From contig JADZEJ010000001.1 of assembly GCA_020850575.1 (NCBI GenBank), forward strand, positions 1 through 64,000: 64,000 nt of DNA, read 5' to 3'. Under the pieces are notes generated by a model. The model ran no database searches, was not told where the DNA came from, and saw only the letters and a list, made by a program, of their open reading frames with translations. This document shows, piece by piece, positions 16,118 through 25,716 of this stretch (its first letter is position 1; each line of letters begins with the position of its first letter). This DNA is from Candidatus Uhrbacteria bacterium. GTDB taxonomy: Bacteria; Patescibacteriota; Patescibacteriia; 2-12-FULL-60-25. The position numbers and the translations under genes were made by a program.

Positions 16118-17245
16118 TTATTCCCAGCGGTTTAGTACGGGAGCTGTTACTCGTGCCGTTTGCTCCCAAGTGTATTTCTTCGCGCGCTGAATACCTTTTT
16201 CGCGTAATCGAACTTTCATGCTCGGATCACTTACTACCTTATTCATAAGCGTAACACATTGTTCTAATTCATTTGGTGAGAAAAACTCGCCACCGTCGCC
16301 TATAATTTCTGGTAATGATGCGGCATTTGAAGAAAGTACGGGACAACCGGCGGCCATCGCCTGCACAACCGTCAATCCAAATCCTTCATACAATGATGGG
16401 TGAATCAATGCGTCTGCGCCACTTAACAAAAATGGCATATCAGTCTCTGGAACGTATCCCAGTTCAAAAATATCGGATCTAAACGTTGAATCCGCGATTG
16501 CGCGCTTGATTGCATCATAGCCAAAACCAGGCAAGCCAATCAATACAAGTCGATGCGGGTCACCTACTCCCAGACGATTTTTAAATTCTGTAAATGCTCG
16601 TATTAAAAAAGCTATGTTTTTTTTCGCTTCTAAGCGACCAACGTATATAAAATACGGTTGCGTTATTTGATATCTGCGCATACGATCTTCTATCTGTGTT
16701 CGATTATCAATCGGACGATAGAGATTATGATCAACACCGAGCGGTGTGATTGCAATTTTTCCTGGATCGATTCCGTACACTTCTGCTATTTCACGACCGG
16801 AAAATTCAGAAACGGTTATGATGCGTTGCGCTTTCTTTGCCACTTCTTTCATTGCATGTTCATGAATACGAACTTGTTGCGGTTTATATAATTTTGGCAT
16901 TCGATGAAAACCGATATCGTGCTCAGTTATAACCGTTCGTTTTGGCAAAAAACGTGGAAGAGTCGCACCTGGCATCCAAAGGACATCTGCCGGACGTTTG
17001 TACATTTCATATCCGAGACGAAATTGTGTCCATCCATATTTGAATGGCCATGTGGCGCGGACTTCATACCAATTTTCCGGCAGAGATTCTAAACCTCCGT
17101 TTAAAATGGAATTTGCATATAAAATCCATGAATTTCCATCGCCGGTCGTTTGACGCTTCAGTTCTTGAATGACGTGCCACGCATACCACTCAACTCCCGT
17201 CTTTGCAGGTTTATTAGCACGAGTCGCATCGATTCCAATTAACAT
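16118..17245 (-). CDS. GT4-family glycosyltransferase (mannosyltransferase-like)
   Basis: 375 residues, GT-B fold. Opening MLIGIDATRANKPAKTGVEW is the usual start of the WbaZ/mannosyltransferase branch. Mid-protein RTVITEHDIGFHRMP and ITVSEFSGREIAEVYGI follow. The donor domain has YFIYVGRLEAKKNIAFLIRA, ALIHPSLYEGFGLTVVQAMA and GCPVLSSNAASLPEIIGDGG, including the E-x7-E type pair. It is paired with the TrmB-like gene. An extended -10 box lies 12 bases upstream of the ATG, giving a leader of only a few bases. The sugar donor is not determinable here. Confidence 0.87.
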   Translation of the reverse strand: MLIGIDATRANKPAKTGVEWYAWHVIQELKRQTTGDGNSWILYANSILNGGLESLPENWYEVRATWPFKYGWTQFRLGYEMYKRPADVLWMPGATLPRFLPKRTVITEHDIGFHRMPKLYKPQQVRIHEHAMKEVAKKAQRIITVSEFSGREIAEVYGIDPGKIAITPLGVDHNLYRPIDNRTQIEDRMRRYQITQPYFIYVGRLEAKKNIAFLIRAFTEFKNRLGVGDPHRLVLIGLPGFGYDAIKRAIADSTFRSDIFELGYVPETDMPFLLSGADALIHPSLYEGFGLTVVQAMAAGCPVLSSNAASLPEIIGDGGEFFSPNELEQCVTLMNKVVSDPSMKVRLREKGIQRAKKYTWEQTARVTAPVLNRWE

Positions 17246-17257
17246 AGGAATAGCCTA

Positions 17258-17266
17258 AGTATAGCA
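17258..17266 (-). promoter_or_regulatory. Extended -10 box before the GT4/TrmB pair
   Basis: TGC-TATACT on the minus strand, 12 bases before ATG 17245, in the short gap after the antiporter stop. It predicts an mRNA leader of about 5 bases. Confidence 0.45.
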
Positions 17267-17267
17267 C

Positions 17268-18935
17268 TCACATGCGCGAAGCGAGATGTTCCTGATGCTG
17301 TTTTCTTTCAAGAGCGATTTTCTTTTGATCAATCCCAATTCGTTCAAGCATTAATGCGGCTTGGTTTCCACCTAAAAAGTGAGGCAAAATTACATAAGAA
17401 GCGCCTTGTTCGTATAGAATATTCGCATCAGGAATGGATTGAGCCGTAAGTAAAATATTTGCTTTTGGATTTTCTTTTTTCGCCTTTGCTAGTATTAATA
17501 AGTTCGTGTCCATATCAGGTATCGTCGAGATAATGAGTGACGCTTTTGAAAAATACAACTCATCTAAAAATTCATTATCCGCCGCATCACCGTAACGACA
17601 TGGAATACGCGCACGTGTTAAATCATCGATAACTTTAGGATCAAAATCAACAACAATTATTTTTTTCTTCTTCTTTGTTAGTGTCCGTAGAATATCACGG
17701 CCTACACGATGACATCCAAAAAGGATCGTATCCGCATGTAGCTTTTGTACACGATCTTTCTTTGTTTTTTTTCGTTCAAAAATGACTAATTTGTCCTGCA
17801 TGAATTCGTACAATGCATCAGCATTCAAAATTAAAATTGTTGAACCGGCTATCGTAATCATAGCAACTAACGTTGAAAGCGCGAGTAGATCAGCCGGTAT
17901 TCTTCCGGATTGGACTCCCAGCAAAATTAGTAATAGAGAAAATTCAGATATCTGAGCTACAGTTAAACCCGCATAGAAGCCCGTTTTTTTTGTATATCCC
18001 ATCAAACCCATGATGATCATAATGATCAGTGGATTACCGATTAGAATAAATGCTGAAAAAACCATTGCCGTCATCACATGTTTTTCAACACCGACAAAAT
18101 CTAAATGTGACCCTAATAAAATAAAAAATAGAACGATGAAAAAATCACGAACCAATTTCATTTTAGAACTAATTTCAAAATGATACGGTGAAGCAGCAAG
18201 CGTAATTCCTGCGGCTAAAGCACCAATTTCCAATCCGAGACCAACTTCTTGAAAGATGGCGGCTAAGCCCACACCCCAACCAATGGTAAAAAGGAATAAA
18301 AATTCTTGAGAGGTGGCAAAAAGCGGGGTAATTCGTGGTAGCAACCAGCGCGCGATGCCGTATAAAATTCCAGATGCAATACTGCCACGAATAAAGAGTG
18401 TGAATGTCGCTTGACCAATATCTTGACCTCCCCAAAATGCATTCGCCATGATCAGAATAATGGTTGCCACCAAATCTTGAACAAGTAAACAACCGATTGC
18501 GATTTTTCCGTATAATTTTCCGGTATCTCCTCTATCCGATAAAAGTTTCGTAACAATGATCGTACTTGAAAAAGTAAAAGCGATCGCGATCAAAAAACTA
18601 TGTATTGTTGTTAGACCCACTAATATCCCAATCAACCAACCAATGATTGCCGTAAACACAACCTGACCTAAACCAACCAATATAGATACTTTTCCAACAT
18701 CACGAATGACTTGCGGATTTAATCCAAGACCAACAATAAATAATAAAGCCGTGATACCAAGCTTTGAAAAAACAGTGAGCGTATCTTCGCTCTTTGCAAT
18801 GTTTAACACTAATGGACCAACAAAAATTCCTGTTACCAAATGACCCAAAATCAATGGAAGCCGTACTGCTTGCATGATGACAGAGACGCCTGTAGCAATG
18901 GCAAGAATGATGGAAATTTCAATGAATGACGACAT
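17268..18935 (-). CDS. Kef/CPA2-type cation:proton antiporter with TrkA-N domain
   Basis: 555 residues. Residues about 1-375 hold 11-13 membrane helices of the Na+/H+ exchanger fold, including FTFSSTIIVTKLLSDRG with its helix break and LEIGALAAGITLA. Residues about 400-520 are a RCK/TrkA-N nucleotide-binding domain: TILFGCHRVGRDILRTL (GxxxxG) followed by IIVVDFDPKVIDDL, the acidic residue that contacts NAD(H). It probably exchanges K+ or Na+ for H+ across the cytoplasmic membrane under nucleotide control. An extended -10 box sits seven bases before the ATG. Confidence 0.87.
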   Translation of the reverse strand: MSSFIEISIILAIATGVSVIMQAVRLPLILGHLVTGIFVGPLVLNIAKSEDTLTVFSKLGITALLFIVGLGLNPQVIRDVGKVSILVGLGQVVFTAIIGWLIGILVGLTTIHSFLIAIAFTFSSTIIVTKLLSDRGDTGKLYGKIAIGCLLVQDLVATIILIMANAFWGGQDIGQATFTLFIRGSIASGILYGIARWLLPRITPLFATSQEFLFLFTIGWGVGLAAIFQEVGLGLEIGALAAGITLAASPYHFEISSKMKLVRDFFIVLFFILLGSHLDFVGVEKHVMTAMVFSAFILIGNPLIIMIIMGLMGYTKKTGFYAGLTVAQISEFSLLLILLGVQSGRIPADLLALSTLVAMITIAGSTILILNADALYEFMQDKLVIFERKKTKKDRVQKLHADTILFGCHRVGRDILRTLTKKKKKIIVVDFDPKVIDDLTRARIPCRYGDAADNEFLDELYFSKASLIISTIPDMDTNLLILAKAKKENPKANILLTAQSIPDANILYEQGASYVILPHFLGGNQAALMLERIGIDQKKIALERKQHQEHLASRM

Positions 18936-18942
18936 TACCGAG

Positions 18943-18951
18943 AGTATACCA
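18943..18951 (-). promoter_or_regulatory. Extended -10 box of the antiporter gene, leaderless spacing
   Basis: TGG-TATACT on the minus strand with exactly seven bases to ATG 18935, so transcription would start at or next to the start codon. No Shine-Dalgarno is present. Confidence 0.5.
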
Positions 18952-18962
18952 AGATCACCTTT

Positions 18963-19208
18963 TTATGTATTGAGTTTCCATTTTTCGTAGCCGCCATCCA
19001 ATGATGAAGCGTGCGTATAGCCCAAGCGTTTTAAAATATCCGTCGCAACTTTTGAACGACGACCAGTTTGGCAATAGCATATTATTTCCGCTTGTTTGTC
19101 TGGCAATACGATAGGTGCAATATTTTCCAATTGTGCAACCGGGATGTGTATGGCATCCGGGATAAATCCGGATTCCAATTCTTCGGCATCGCGAACGTCG
19201 ATATACAT
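18963..19208 (-). CDS. Single-domain rhodanese-like protein
   Basis: 81 residues. MYIDVRDAEELESGFIPDAIHIP is the D-x-R motif with the G-H-I/IPGA segment. IICYCQTGRRSKVATDILKRLGY is the active-site loop, with Cys and CQTGRRS in place of the usual CxxGxRS. LDGGYEKWK closes the domain. It is short, lacking the first strand of longer rhodaneses, but the catalytic loop is intact. It would carry a sulfane sulfur on the cysteine. It starts 7 bases after the mreB stop, so it is co-transcribed with mreB. Confidence 0.85.
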   Translation of the reverse strand: MYIDVRDAEELESGFIPDAIHIPVAQLENIAPIVLPDKQAEIICYCQTGRRSKVATDILKRLGYTHASSLDGGYEKWKLNT

Positions 19209-19215
19209 ACTGTTT

Positions 19216-20220
19216 TTAACTTGAAAAAATGCTTCGTTTATATGAATCTAGATTTTCGAGCGCAATACCCGTTCCCTTCGCGACACACATTTGAGGATTA
19301 TCTGCGAGAAAAACCGGAACACCAGTAGCTTCAGCCAATAAACGTTCAAGATTTCTTAATTGCGATGAACCGCCGGACAACACCATTCCTTTTTCCATAA
19401 CATCGGCTGATAGTTCTGGCGGCGTATTGTGCAATACATCCTTAACAGCCTCAATGATACCTTGTAATTCATGTTGCACAGCATCAGTAACATCATCACT
19501 TGAAACGGTGATGATCCGAGGTAAACCATTAATCATGTCACGGCCTTTTGCTTGCATTTCAAGTTTTGTTTCCAAGTATAATGCAGAGCCAATACGAATT
19601 TTTATATCCTCGGCGGTGCGTTCGCCAATTGCGAGGCCATATTTACGACGTATGTGTTCTTGAATTGCAAGATCAAGTTTATTTCCACCAATTCGAACGG
19701 AAGTCGAAGACACGATACCACCCAAAGAAATCACTGCGATTTCGCTCGTCCCTCCGCCTATGTCTATAATCATATGTCCCGAAGGCGAACCAATCGGAAT
19801 ATCCGCTCCAATCGCTGCCACTACCGGTTCTTTGATAATATAGGCGGAACGAGCGCCAGCTGAAATAGTCGCATCTATCACCGCACGTCGTTCGGTGGAT
19901 GTTATTCCTCCGGGAACCGCCACCATTACTTCTGGACGAAAAATACGCATGCCTCCTAAAGCTTTATTAATAAAATATCGTAACATCGCTTCAGTTGTGC
20001 GATAGTCAGCGATTACGCCATCTTTCAATGGACGTTTAGCGACGATCGTATCTGGTGTACGACCAAGCATTTCTTTTGCTTCTTTGCCTACCGCAAGCAC
20101 GCGTTTATCCGCAATCGAAATTGCAACAACTGACGGTTCATTCAAAACAATTCCCTTTTTTGGGATGTACACGAGTACTGTCGTTGTTCCAAGATCGATA
20201 CCAATTTTTTTCGCAAACAT
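19216..20220 (-). CDS. mreB: Rod-shape-determining actin homologue MreB
   Basis: 334 residues, normal length. Phosphate loops and adenosine site of the actin/Hsp70 fold are visible: KIGIDLGTTTVLVYIPKKGI near the start, EPSVVAI, VMVAVPGGITSTERRAV, IIDIGGGTSEIAVISLGGIV and VLSGGSSQLRNLERLL. MreB forms membrane-bound filaments that guide lateral wall synthesis. It starts at ATG 20220 without a Shine-Dalgarno; TTAAAT lies 7 bases upstream as a possible weak -10. The neighbours encode envelope proteins, but mreC/mreD are not adjacent. Confidence 0.95.
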   Translation of the reverse strand: MFAKKIGIDLGTTTVLVYIPKKGIVLNEPSVVAISIADKRVLAVGKEAKEMLGRTPDTIVAKRPLKDGVIADYRTTEAMLRYFINKALGGMRIFRPEVMVAVPGGITSTERRAVIDATISAGARSAYIIKEPVVAAIGADIPIGSPSGHMIIDIGGGTSEIAVISLGGIVSSTSVRIGGNKLDLAIQEHIRRKYGLAIGERTAEDIKIRIGSALYLETKLEMQAKGRDMINGLPRIITVSSDDVTDAVQHELQGIIEAVKDVLHNTPPELSADVMEKGMVLSGGSSQLRNLERLLAEATGVPVFLADNPQMCVAKGTGIALENLDSYKRSIFSS

Positions 20221-20273
20221 AGCTCTAATTTAACCAGCTTGCCTGTGACGTCACCGATTGTCAAAATTATGCC

Positions 20274-22361
20274 TCATTGATCGCAGCTTGCGCCTGAAAT
20301 AGTGAAACTTTGATCAGTCGTTGAATCACTATTCACCTGATATCTTGCATCTCCCCATTTTGATTGGTCTTCCGGAGGTGATGCTTTTTTAATCGGTTTT
20401 GCAAATTGAAGATCAATCGCAATATCCGTTTCATCTGCACCGCTTTGCTTTGGAAAATCAAGATGATATTCGCCACAGGACGGGATCGTGTTTGGTGGTA
20501 GTTCGTACGTAAACTTCAACGTCCCGGTTCGACCAGGCTCAATGCTCCAAAAAGCACCAAAAACCGTTTTACCCAGTTCTTTCATCACATCGACTTTTCC
20601 ATTATTTTGTTTGTCTCCAGCCATTGCGCCTTGCGCTGAAATAAGACGACTTCCTTCCGGAACATAGACCCGTGTATAACTCCGATACCGAGTATAACGC
20701 CACGTTATTGTTCGATTTGTATTTTGATAAATTAACGTTACCGTTGCTATTGGCTTTGACGGATCACGTGCATCAAGGGAATAGGTTATTTTTTTATCCA
20801 TGACTCCATCTGTTTTAAGTGCCGCAAGGTTTGCATCTATGACTTGTACATAATCCCCATTCGTTGGTTTTACACGACCCGTCCACGAACGTGTATCAAG
20901 TATGGATAAAATATCTGGATTACGTGAATACGCCATGATCTGTTTACGCTCTAAGGCGAGGGTGACTAAGTCAACCAATTCCGGCCAACGTGATGCCGGT
21001 AAAACTTTTAAGCGTTCGACCATTTTTTGACCGATTTCAGAAACAATTTCTTTACGCTCTTCGGTTGGAATTCCTTTTTGATGAAACCCCATTTCCACTT
21101 CATATTGAATTTCATCAAAAAAATTTTGTGCCGTGTATACTTTTCCTCGAACAGTTATGGGACCTGTTATGCGCAACAAGCTTTTAAATAAACCGGGACC
21201 GAGCGCGATAACTGTCGATGGTGGTGATTTTTCTGGATTTCCAGCAGCTGCTTTTTCGCGGATATAAAAATCTAATACCCGTTCAGCGGAAGTTGGAAAA
21301 TCCGGTGACCAATTCGCATCGCGCATAAACCAAGCAGGAACGCCAAGATGTTTTGAAATAGGCTCCGGTGGAACTTCTTTCCACTTCGGAACAGCCGGAT
21401 TATCAATTGCGTACACATCTTGAAAGCCGAACTCCGTCAATTCGCCGGCATCCATGGTCATCGTGCCGACATTTCCAATAAATCCTCCGGAAGGTCTCAT
21501 TTCGTCAGCGTTCTGTAGAAAGACCAAATAACGAACAGGGTACGGATAGCCAGCTAATGGGACAGCAACTTCCAACATTGGAATTGCTTCATCCAAAGTC
21601 TTTTTGAGTACCGGTAAATTATCCGCTAAAGGTTTTAGCGCTTGTCGAAGAGGAGCGGCAAGCTTTTCTTGCGGTACACGCTCCCATAGGACGAGCGCCG
21701 TATCAATTTTGTCACGTGCAATACGCAGTCGTGGTAACGCATCATTAAATTTTGCCAACATGGCACGTTTTTCTTCACGTGTTATATCCGAAAAGCGTTT
21801 ATTGGGTGCGATATCCGTGTTTACATCTCCGGTCGCTTCTGTTCCTCCTTGAATTGCATCCGTAATAACCTGAAAAGCAGTCACGATATCCTCTGCACCT
21901 TCGAGCGTTCCAAGACCAGCAGCCGCCGCATCTTCTACGCCACGTAATTGAGTACCGACCCAAGGAGCGTCACGCCAAAATCCGACACGTCGCAAGGCAT
22001 CACGAACTTCTCCAGCTTTTTGTCTTGCCTCACTTAAATCCGTTAATACCAAATCTAATTGTAAATTTGCTCCATGCTCTTTTGCTCGGTTCAGTGCATC
22101 TTTCATTTGTCGCGCCGCAATACCCGCTTGAGCGAGAGCAATACCCGGAGGAATCGCAACTGTTACAAGTATCGCCAGGATCACAACAGTTATCCATCGT
22201 CCAAATCTAAAATGCCTAATTGGATTTTTCGTTTTTGGTTTTTCCGTTTTTTGTGGCTCATGCGGTTTCGTCTCAGGTAAAGACTCCACCTGATTTTCAG
22301 ATGGCGGTGGAAGCTCTTCAAAAGCAGGACAAGTTAGAAAGTTCGTTTGTTTTTCTGACAT
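20274..22361 (-). CDS. DUF4012 membrane-anchored extracellular protein
   Basis: 695 residues. A Pro-rich cytoplasmic N-terminus leads to one membrane helix at about 54-76 (WITVVILAILVTVAIPPGIA), then a large outer part. DUF4012 hallmarks are present: YLVFLQNADEMRPSGGFIG, VYAIDNPAVPKW, GVPAWFMRDANWSPDFP and a LytR/CpsA-like order of segments. Family members sit in polysaccharide loci and are suspected to act in cell-wall glycan attachment, but no reaction is proven. It follows a GT2 gene by 6 bases and closes the GT2 operon, consistent with an envelope-glycan role. Confidence 0.8.
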   Translation of the reverse strand: MSEKQTNFLTCPAFEELPPPSENQVESLPETKPHEPQKTEKPKTKNPIRHFRFGRWITVVILAILVTVAIPPGIALAQAGIAARQMKDALNRAKEHGANLQLDLVLTDLSEARQKAGEVRDALRRVGFWRDAPWVGTQLRGVEDAAAAGLGTLEGAEDIVTAFQVITDAIQGGTEATGDVNTDIAPNKRFSDITREEKRAMLAKFNDALPRLRIARDKIDTALVLWERVPQEKLAAPLRQALKPLADNLPVLKKTLDEAIPMLEVAVPLAGYPYPVRYLVFLQNADEMRPSGGFIGNVGTMTMDAGELTEFGFQDVYAIDNPAVPKWKEVPPEPISKHLGVPAWFMRDANWSPDFPTSAERVLDFYIREKAAAGNPEKSPPSTVIALGPGLFKSLLRITGPITVRGKVYTAQNFFDEIQYEVEMGFHQKGIPTEERKEIVSEIGQKMVERLKVLPASRWPELVDLVTLALERKQIMAYSRNPDILSILDTRSWTGRVKPTNGDYVQVIDANLAALKTDGVMDKKITYSLDARDPSKPIATVTLIYQNTNRTITWRYTRYRSYTRVYVPEGSRLISAQGAMAGDKQNNGKVDVMKELGKTVFGAFWSIEPGRTGTLKFTYELPPNTIPSCGEYHLDFPKQSGADETDIAIDLQFAKPIKKASPPEDQSKWGDARYQVNSDSTTDQSFTISGASCDQ

Positions 22362-22367
22362 ACCGTG

Positions 22368-23168
22368 TTACCGCGGCATGCTCTGACCACGGTATTTACG
22401 AAAATAGTGTAGCGCACTTGCAAGATGTGCGCGCGATGTGCGCTGTGTAAAAATTTGCCAAGGCCACTTTATCGCACTTTCTCGTTGATGATAATGCACG
22501 AAATGTGCCACAGGAACATAGCAAACACGCCAGCCTTTTTGCCAAGCACGACGACATAAATCAATATCTTCAAAATACATAAAAAACAGTTCATCAAAAT
22601 ACCCAAATTCTTCTAAAGCTTGTTTTCGGATCAGTATTGCCGCGCCGAATAGTCCGTCTACATCGCGAACGTTCTCGCCATCGAAATCATGCATTTGGTA
22701 TGTGGCGATTGCACGTTTTCCCCAAGAGGTTTTGCCCAGAAAGGTACGTCGGTAGGCCGGTATTAAAAAAGAAGGAAACCGATAAAAATTTCGTTGTATC
22801 GTTCGATTTGGATTCAATAGTTTTGGTCCGATGATACCTGCTTTTTTATCTGCATCTGCATACGCTAGCAATTTTTCCATTTGACCAGGAAAAAAAGTTA
22901 AATCCGGATTAGTACACATGATGTACTCACCCTTTGCCATGCGAAAGCCTATATTATTCCCTGCACCAAAACCTACATTATGTGGAGCATTCACAAATGT
23001 TGCCCAAGGAAATCTTTCTTGGAGCGACTCTTCGAGTCCATCGCTTGGATTATTGTTCACGATAATATACTCAAAAGCATAATCCGGTTTTGTTAGTTCC
23101 AGACTTTTGAGAAGGTTTCGAATAAGTTCCGGTGTCTTATACGCGACTGTTACGAAAGTTACTTTCAT
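22368..23168 (-). CDS. GT2-family glycosyltransferase (rhamnosyltransferase-like)
   Basis: 266 residues from ATG 23168, whose ATGA overlaps the stop of the upstream gene; this decides the start over 23201. GT-A features: VTFVTVAYKTPELIRNLL at the N-terminus, YIIVNNNPSDGLEE, the NVGFGAGNNIGFRMAKGEY donor loop, the metal-binding CTNPDLTF variant of D-x-D, then DGLFGAAILIRKQALEEFG and the acceptor-side FFMYFEDIDLCRRAWQKG. It matches the WcaA/rhamnosyltransferase branch. A soluble or peripheral cytoplasmic enzyme acting on lipid-linked glycans. Confidence 0.87.
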   Translation of the reverse strand: MKVTFVTVAYKTPELIRNLLKSLELTKPDYAFEYIIVNNNPSDGLEESLQERFPWATFVNAPHNVGFGAGNNIGFRMAKGEYIMCTNPDLTFFPGQMEKLLAYADADKKAGIIGPKLLNPNRTIQRNFYRFPSFLIPAYRRTFLGKTSWGKRAIATYQMHDFDGENVRDVDGLFGAAILIRKQALEEFGYFDELFFMYFEDIDLCRRAWQKGWRVCYVPVAHFVHYHQRESAIKWPWQIFTQRTSRAHLASALHYFRKYRGQSMPR

Positions 23169-24229
23169 ATAAACCATTTCCGTATATTTTTGCCTCGACA
23201 CACAACTTTTTGCGCATCCAATGAACGTTTATGTCGCATCTTTGATAATCCAGCAAATGCTTGAAACCAAGCATTCCAGGTCGCCGCACTCCAAAAACCA
23301 ACAAACACTTTTCCAGTCTCATACAAAAAAATCCAAGGGAAGTGCCATATTCTATTTTGCCATTCATCATTCTTCCAGTTTAACCAAAGATGATTTCTGG
23401 TTGATAATGAATTTATATATGCAGGTTTTTTCATGCGAGCAAAAAAAGCTTTTAACCATAAAAATCCCTGGGCTCTTGAAACCGCTCTACGATGATGCCA
23501 AGCAACCGCTTCAGGTAGATATTGTGTTCGAAAACCAAAACGTTGCGTACGCCATGCAAAATCCACATCTTCCTTGTACGCGAAAAAATCTTCATCAAAC
23601 CATTCACTCCCCTGTTTCAGAGTGCCGAGTACTGATGCACGAATCAACATACACGCGCCGGAAATACCAAATACATCCCTATCTTGATCATATTGCCCTT
23701 GATCCTGTTCACCGGCTCCACGATCCGCATGACGGCGTGACCGATACATCACTATACCCGTTGAATCGATAACATTTGTTCTTTCCGTTTGACGCTCATC
23801 AGACTCAGTTTCTGTTTTTGCTCTTGCCAATAACAACTTTGGACCAGTAATGGCAATATCCGGATTTGTATCCATGAATTTCATCAAACGCTCCAAACAA
23901 TCAGGCGAGAATTCGATATCGGGATTACACATTAACACGTAGCATTGTGACAAGTCTGTTTCTGCCCAACGAGAAAGACTTAATGAGATCGCTTGATTAT
24001 GCGCACGTGAAAATCCTTGATTTTTAAAATTACGCAGCACCACTGTTCCAAATGAATTACGTTCAATCCAGCCCTGCGTATCGTCACTTGACGCATTATC
24101 CACAACTATCAAACTCCAGTCTTTTGACGTCTGATCTTCAAGTGATGCAAATAAACCGGGAAGATACGGAGACGAGTTCCAGGTTACAAGATGAATCGCA
24201 AGACGCTTTGCTTGTTGCATATTTTTCAT
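23165..24229 (-). CDS. GT2-family glycosyltransferase
   Basis: 354 residues, a homologue of the next gene in the operon. LAIHLVTWNSSPYLPGLFAS, LIVVDNASSDDTQGWIERN, NQGFSRAHNQAISL, the donor site CYVLMCNPDIEFSPDCLERL, and FGISGACMLIRASVL with FFAYKEDVDFAWRTQRFGF. Its C-terminus is longer than its sister's, with an HLWLNWKNDEW segment and a hydrophobic stretch (FPWIFLYETGKVFVGFW) that may sit on the membrane. The start overlaps the upstream stop by ATGA. Donor sugar unknown. Confidence 0.86.
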   Translation of the reverse strand: MKNMQQAKRLAIHLVTWNSSPYLPGLFASLEDQTSKDWSLIVVDNASSDDTQGWIERNSFGTVVLRNFKNQGFSRAHNQAISLSLSRWAETDLSQCYVLMCNPDIEFSPDCLERLMKFMDTNPDIAITGPKLLLARAKTETESDERQTERTNVIDSTGIVMYRSRRHADRGAGEQDQGQYDQDRDVFGISGACMLIRASVLGTLKQGSEWFDEDFFAYKEDVDFAWRTQRFGFRTQYLPEAVAWHHRRAVSRAQGFLWLKAFFARMKKPAYINSLSTRNHLWLNWKNDEWQNRIWHFPWIFLYETGKVFVGFWSAATWNAWFQAFAGLSKMRHKRSLDAQKVVCRGKNIRKWFI

Positions 24230-25716
24230 GTTTTGCGTTTTGGCGAAACATTAAATCCTAGTGACTTACCGAGCATGAATCGCGTTTGCGCATCGATCGC
24301 CGGAATCGATCCGAATAATATAAATGTTACCGGCAAAAGTACCCATTGCAACACGGTCACGATTACTGTTTGATGCCGTGGTATATGGTGCGGTCTTGGT
24401 GGTAGCAATGAGTACGACAAACCCGCAGAAACAAATACACCAATCGTCGCAAAACGCATCAACCATTCCAGGGTAAACGGCGTATTTTGAAAAAGAGCAA
24501 ATTCACGAAATCGATCTGGCGCAACCCAAAACGGCAAACGACCGAGCACAAAAATTAAAATCGGAGCTGTTGCCCAGGTATACATTCCTTCAAGTTGTTT
24601 CCAGATAAAAGAAAATTTAATACTCAAAGGCATTTCTCGATCTTTTGCAAACGCTCTTACCATGAAAGGAAAATTCTCGACGCCCCAAGCCCAACGACGT
24701 AATTGTTTATACAATGAAATTAACGCCTTCCAATAGTCTCCTGTCATGACGGTATCCATCGAAACAGGTATATACATCGGCACAACTTTATATGCTCCGT
24801 GATAGTGAATCAGCGCTTGCAAAAAAATACGTGAATCTTCACTCACAATATCTTTCTGCCAAAAACCGACATCAACCAGCATTCGAAGACTCATCGAATG
24901 TGATGAAAATGTCATCATACCTTCAGGACGTGATAATTCCGTCATGAGCCACGTCGTGGTGCCAAACATTGAAACACGAACAGCCGCAGGAGATTCCCAC
25001 AAATTATTATTATACAGAGGGATTGGTTGATACGAAGTACGTGTCGGGTTTGGTGTTGTGAGATATAAATACGTGAGATAAGAAAAATACTGTGGATGAA
25101 TAATCGTATCCACATCAAAAGACGAAACAATGGTCGTTTCCGGATCCAAACCCATGGCAGTAACCTGTGGTAGAACTTGATGACCAGACCAATTTAAATT
25201 AGAACCCTTCCCGATAATTTCATCGGGTAAATCTTTCGGGTGAAGAGTCGTTATAAAACCAAGAAAAAGTCCTTTGAATTCCGATTCAAGTTTTGTCGAT
25301 ACTTCTTCAAAACGCTCGACACCTGCTCGTGCTTCACCGGCAATGACGACGATCATCCGTTCTGCCGGATATGAGCTATTTGCAATTCGCTGTAACGTTT
25401 CACGAATTACACTGATATCTTCTTTGACAGTTGGTAAGAAAATAAGATGACGAATTGCATCGTACCCAGGTCGAGATTCTGCAATTTTTTGCCATTCCTT
25501 TTTGCTATCTCTACGATAACGCCACCAAGAAATAATCAAAAATGGCATAAAATAAAAAACTCGAAACAACCAATACAAATCAAAAATGATGACAAAATAA
25601 ATCACCCATAATGGACGTACAAAAGAAAGAAAAATTGCAAAAAAAATGGTCGACCACACAAGGGCACCAGGAATTATTTCGAGTACGCGCTGAATTCGCA
25701 TTTCATTCTTCGTCAT
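24226..25716 (-). CDS. Membrane-integrated GT2 glycosyltransferase (cellulose-synthase-like)
   Basis: 496 residues. Two N-terminal helices (LVWSTIFFAIFLSFV; IYFVIIFDLYWLFRVFYF) and three or four C-terminal helices flank a GT-A core. The core has MIVVIAGEARAGVERFEE, the metal site SSFDVDTIIHPQYF (D-x-D), PEGMMTFSSHSMSLRML and the Q/RxxRW-like KQLRRWAWGVENFP motif of processive transferases. That motif suggests a processive or polyprenyl-linked enzyme that polymerises sugars across the membrane. It overlaps tsaB upstream by 4 bases and the GT2 gene downstream by 4 bases. Confidence 0.82.
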   Translation of the reverse strand: MTKNEMRIQRVLEIIPGALVWSTIFFAIFLSFVRPLWVIYFVIIFDLYWLFRVFYFMPFLIISWWRYRRDSKKEWQKIAESRPGYDAIRHLIFLPTVKEDISVIRETLQRIANSSYPAERMIVVIAGEARAGVERFEEVSTKLESEFKGLFLGFITTLHPKDLPDEIIGKGSNLNWSGHQVLPQVTAMGLDPETTIVSSFDVDTIIHPQYFSYLTYLYLTTPNPTRTSYQPIPLYNNNLWESPAAVRVSMFGTTTWLMTELSRPEGMMTFSSHSMSLRMLVDVGFWQKDIVSEDSRIFLQALIHYHGAYKVVPMYIPVSMDTVMTGDYWKALISLYKQLRRWAWGVENFPFMVRAFAKDREMPLSIKFSFIWKQLEGMYTWATAPILIFVLGRLPFWVAPDRFREFALFQNTPFTLEWLMRFATIGVFVSAGLSYSLLPPRPHHIPRHQTVIVTVLQWVLLPVTFILFGSIPAIDAQTRFMLGKSLGFNVSPKRKT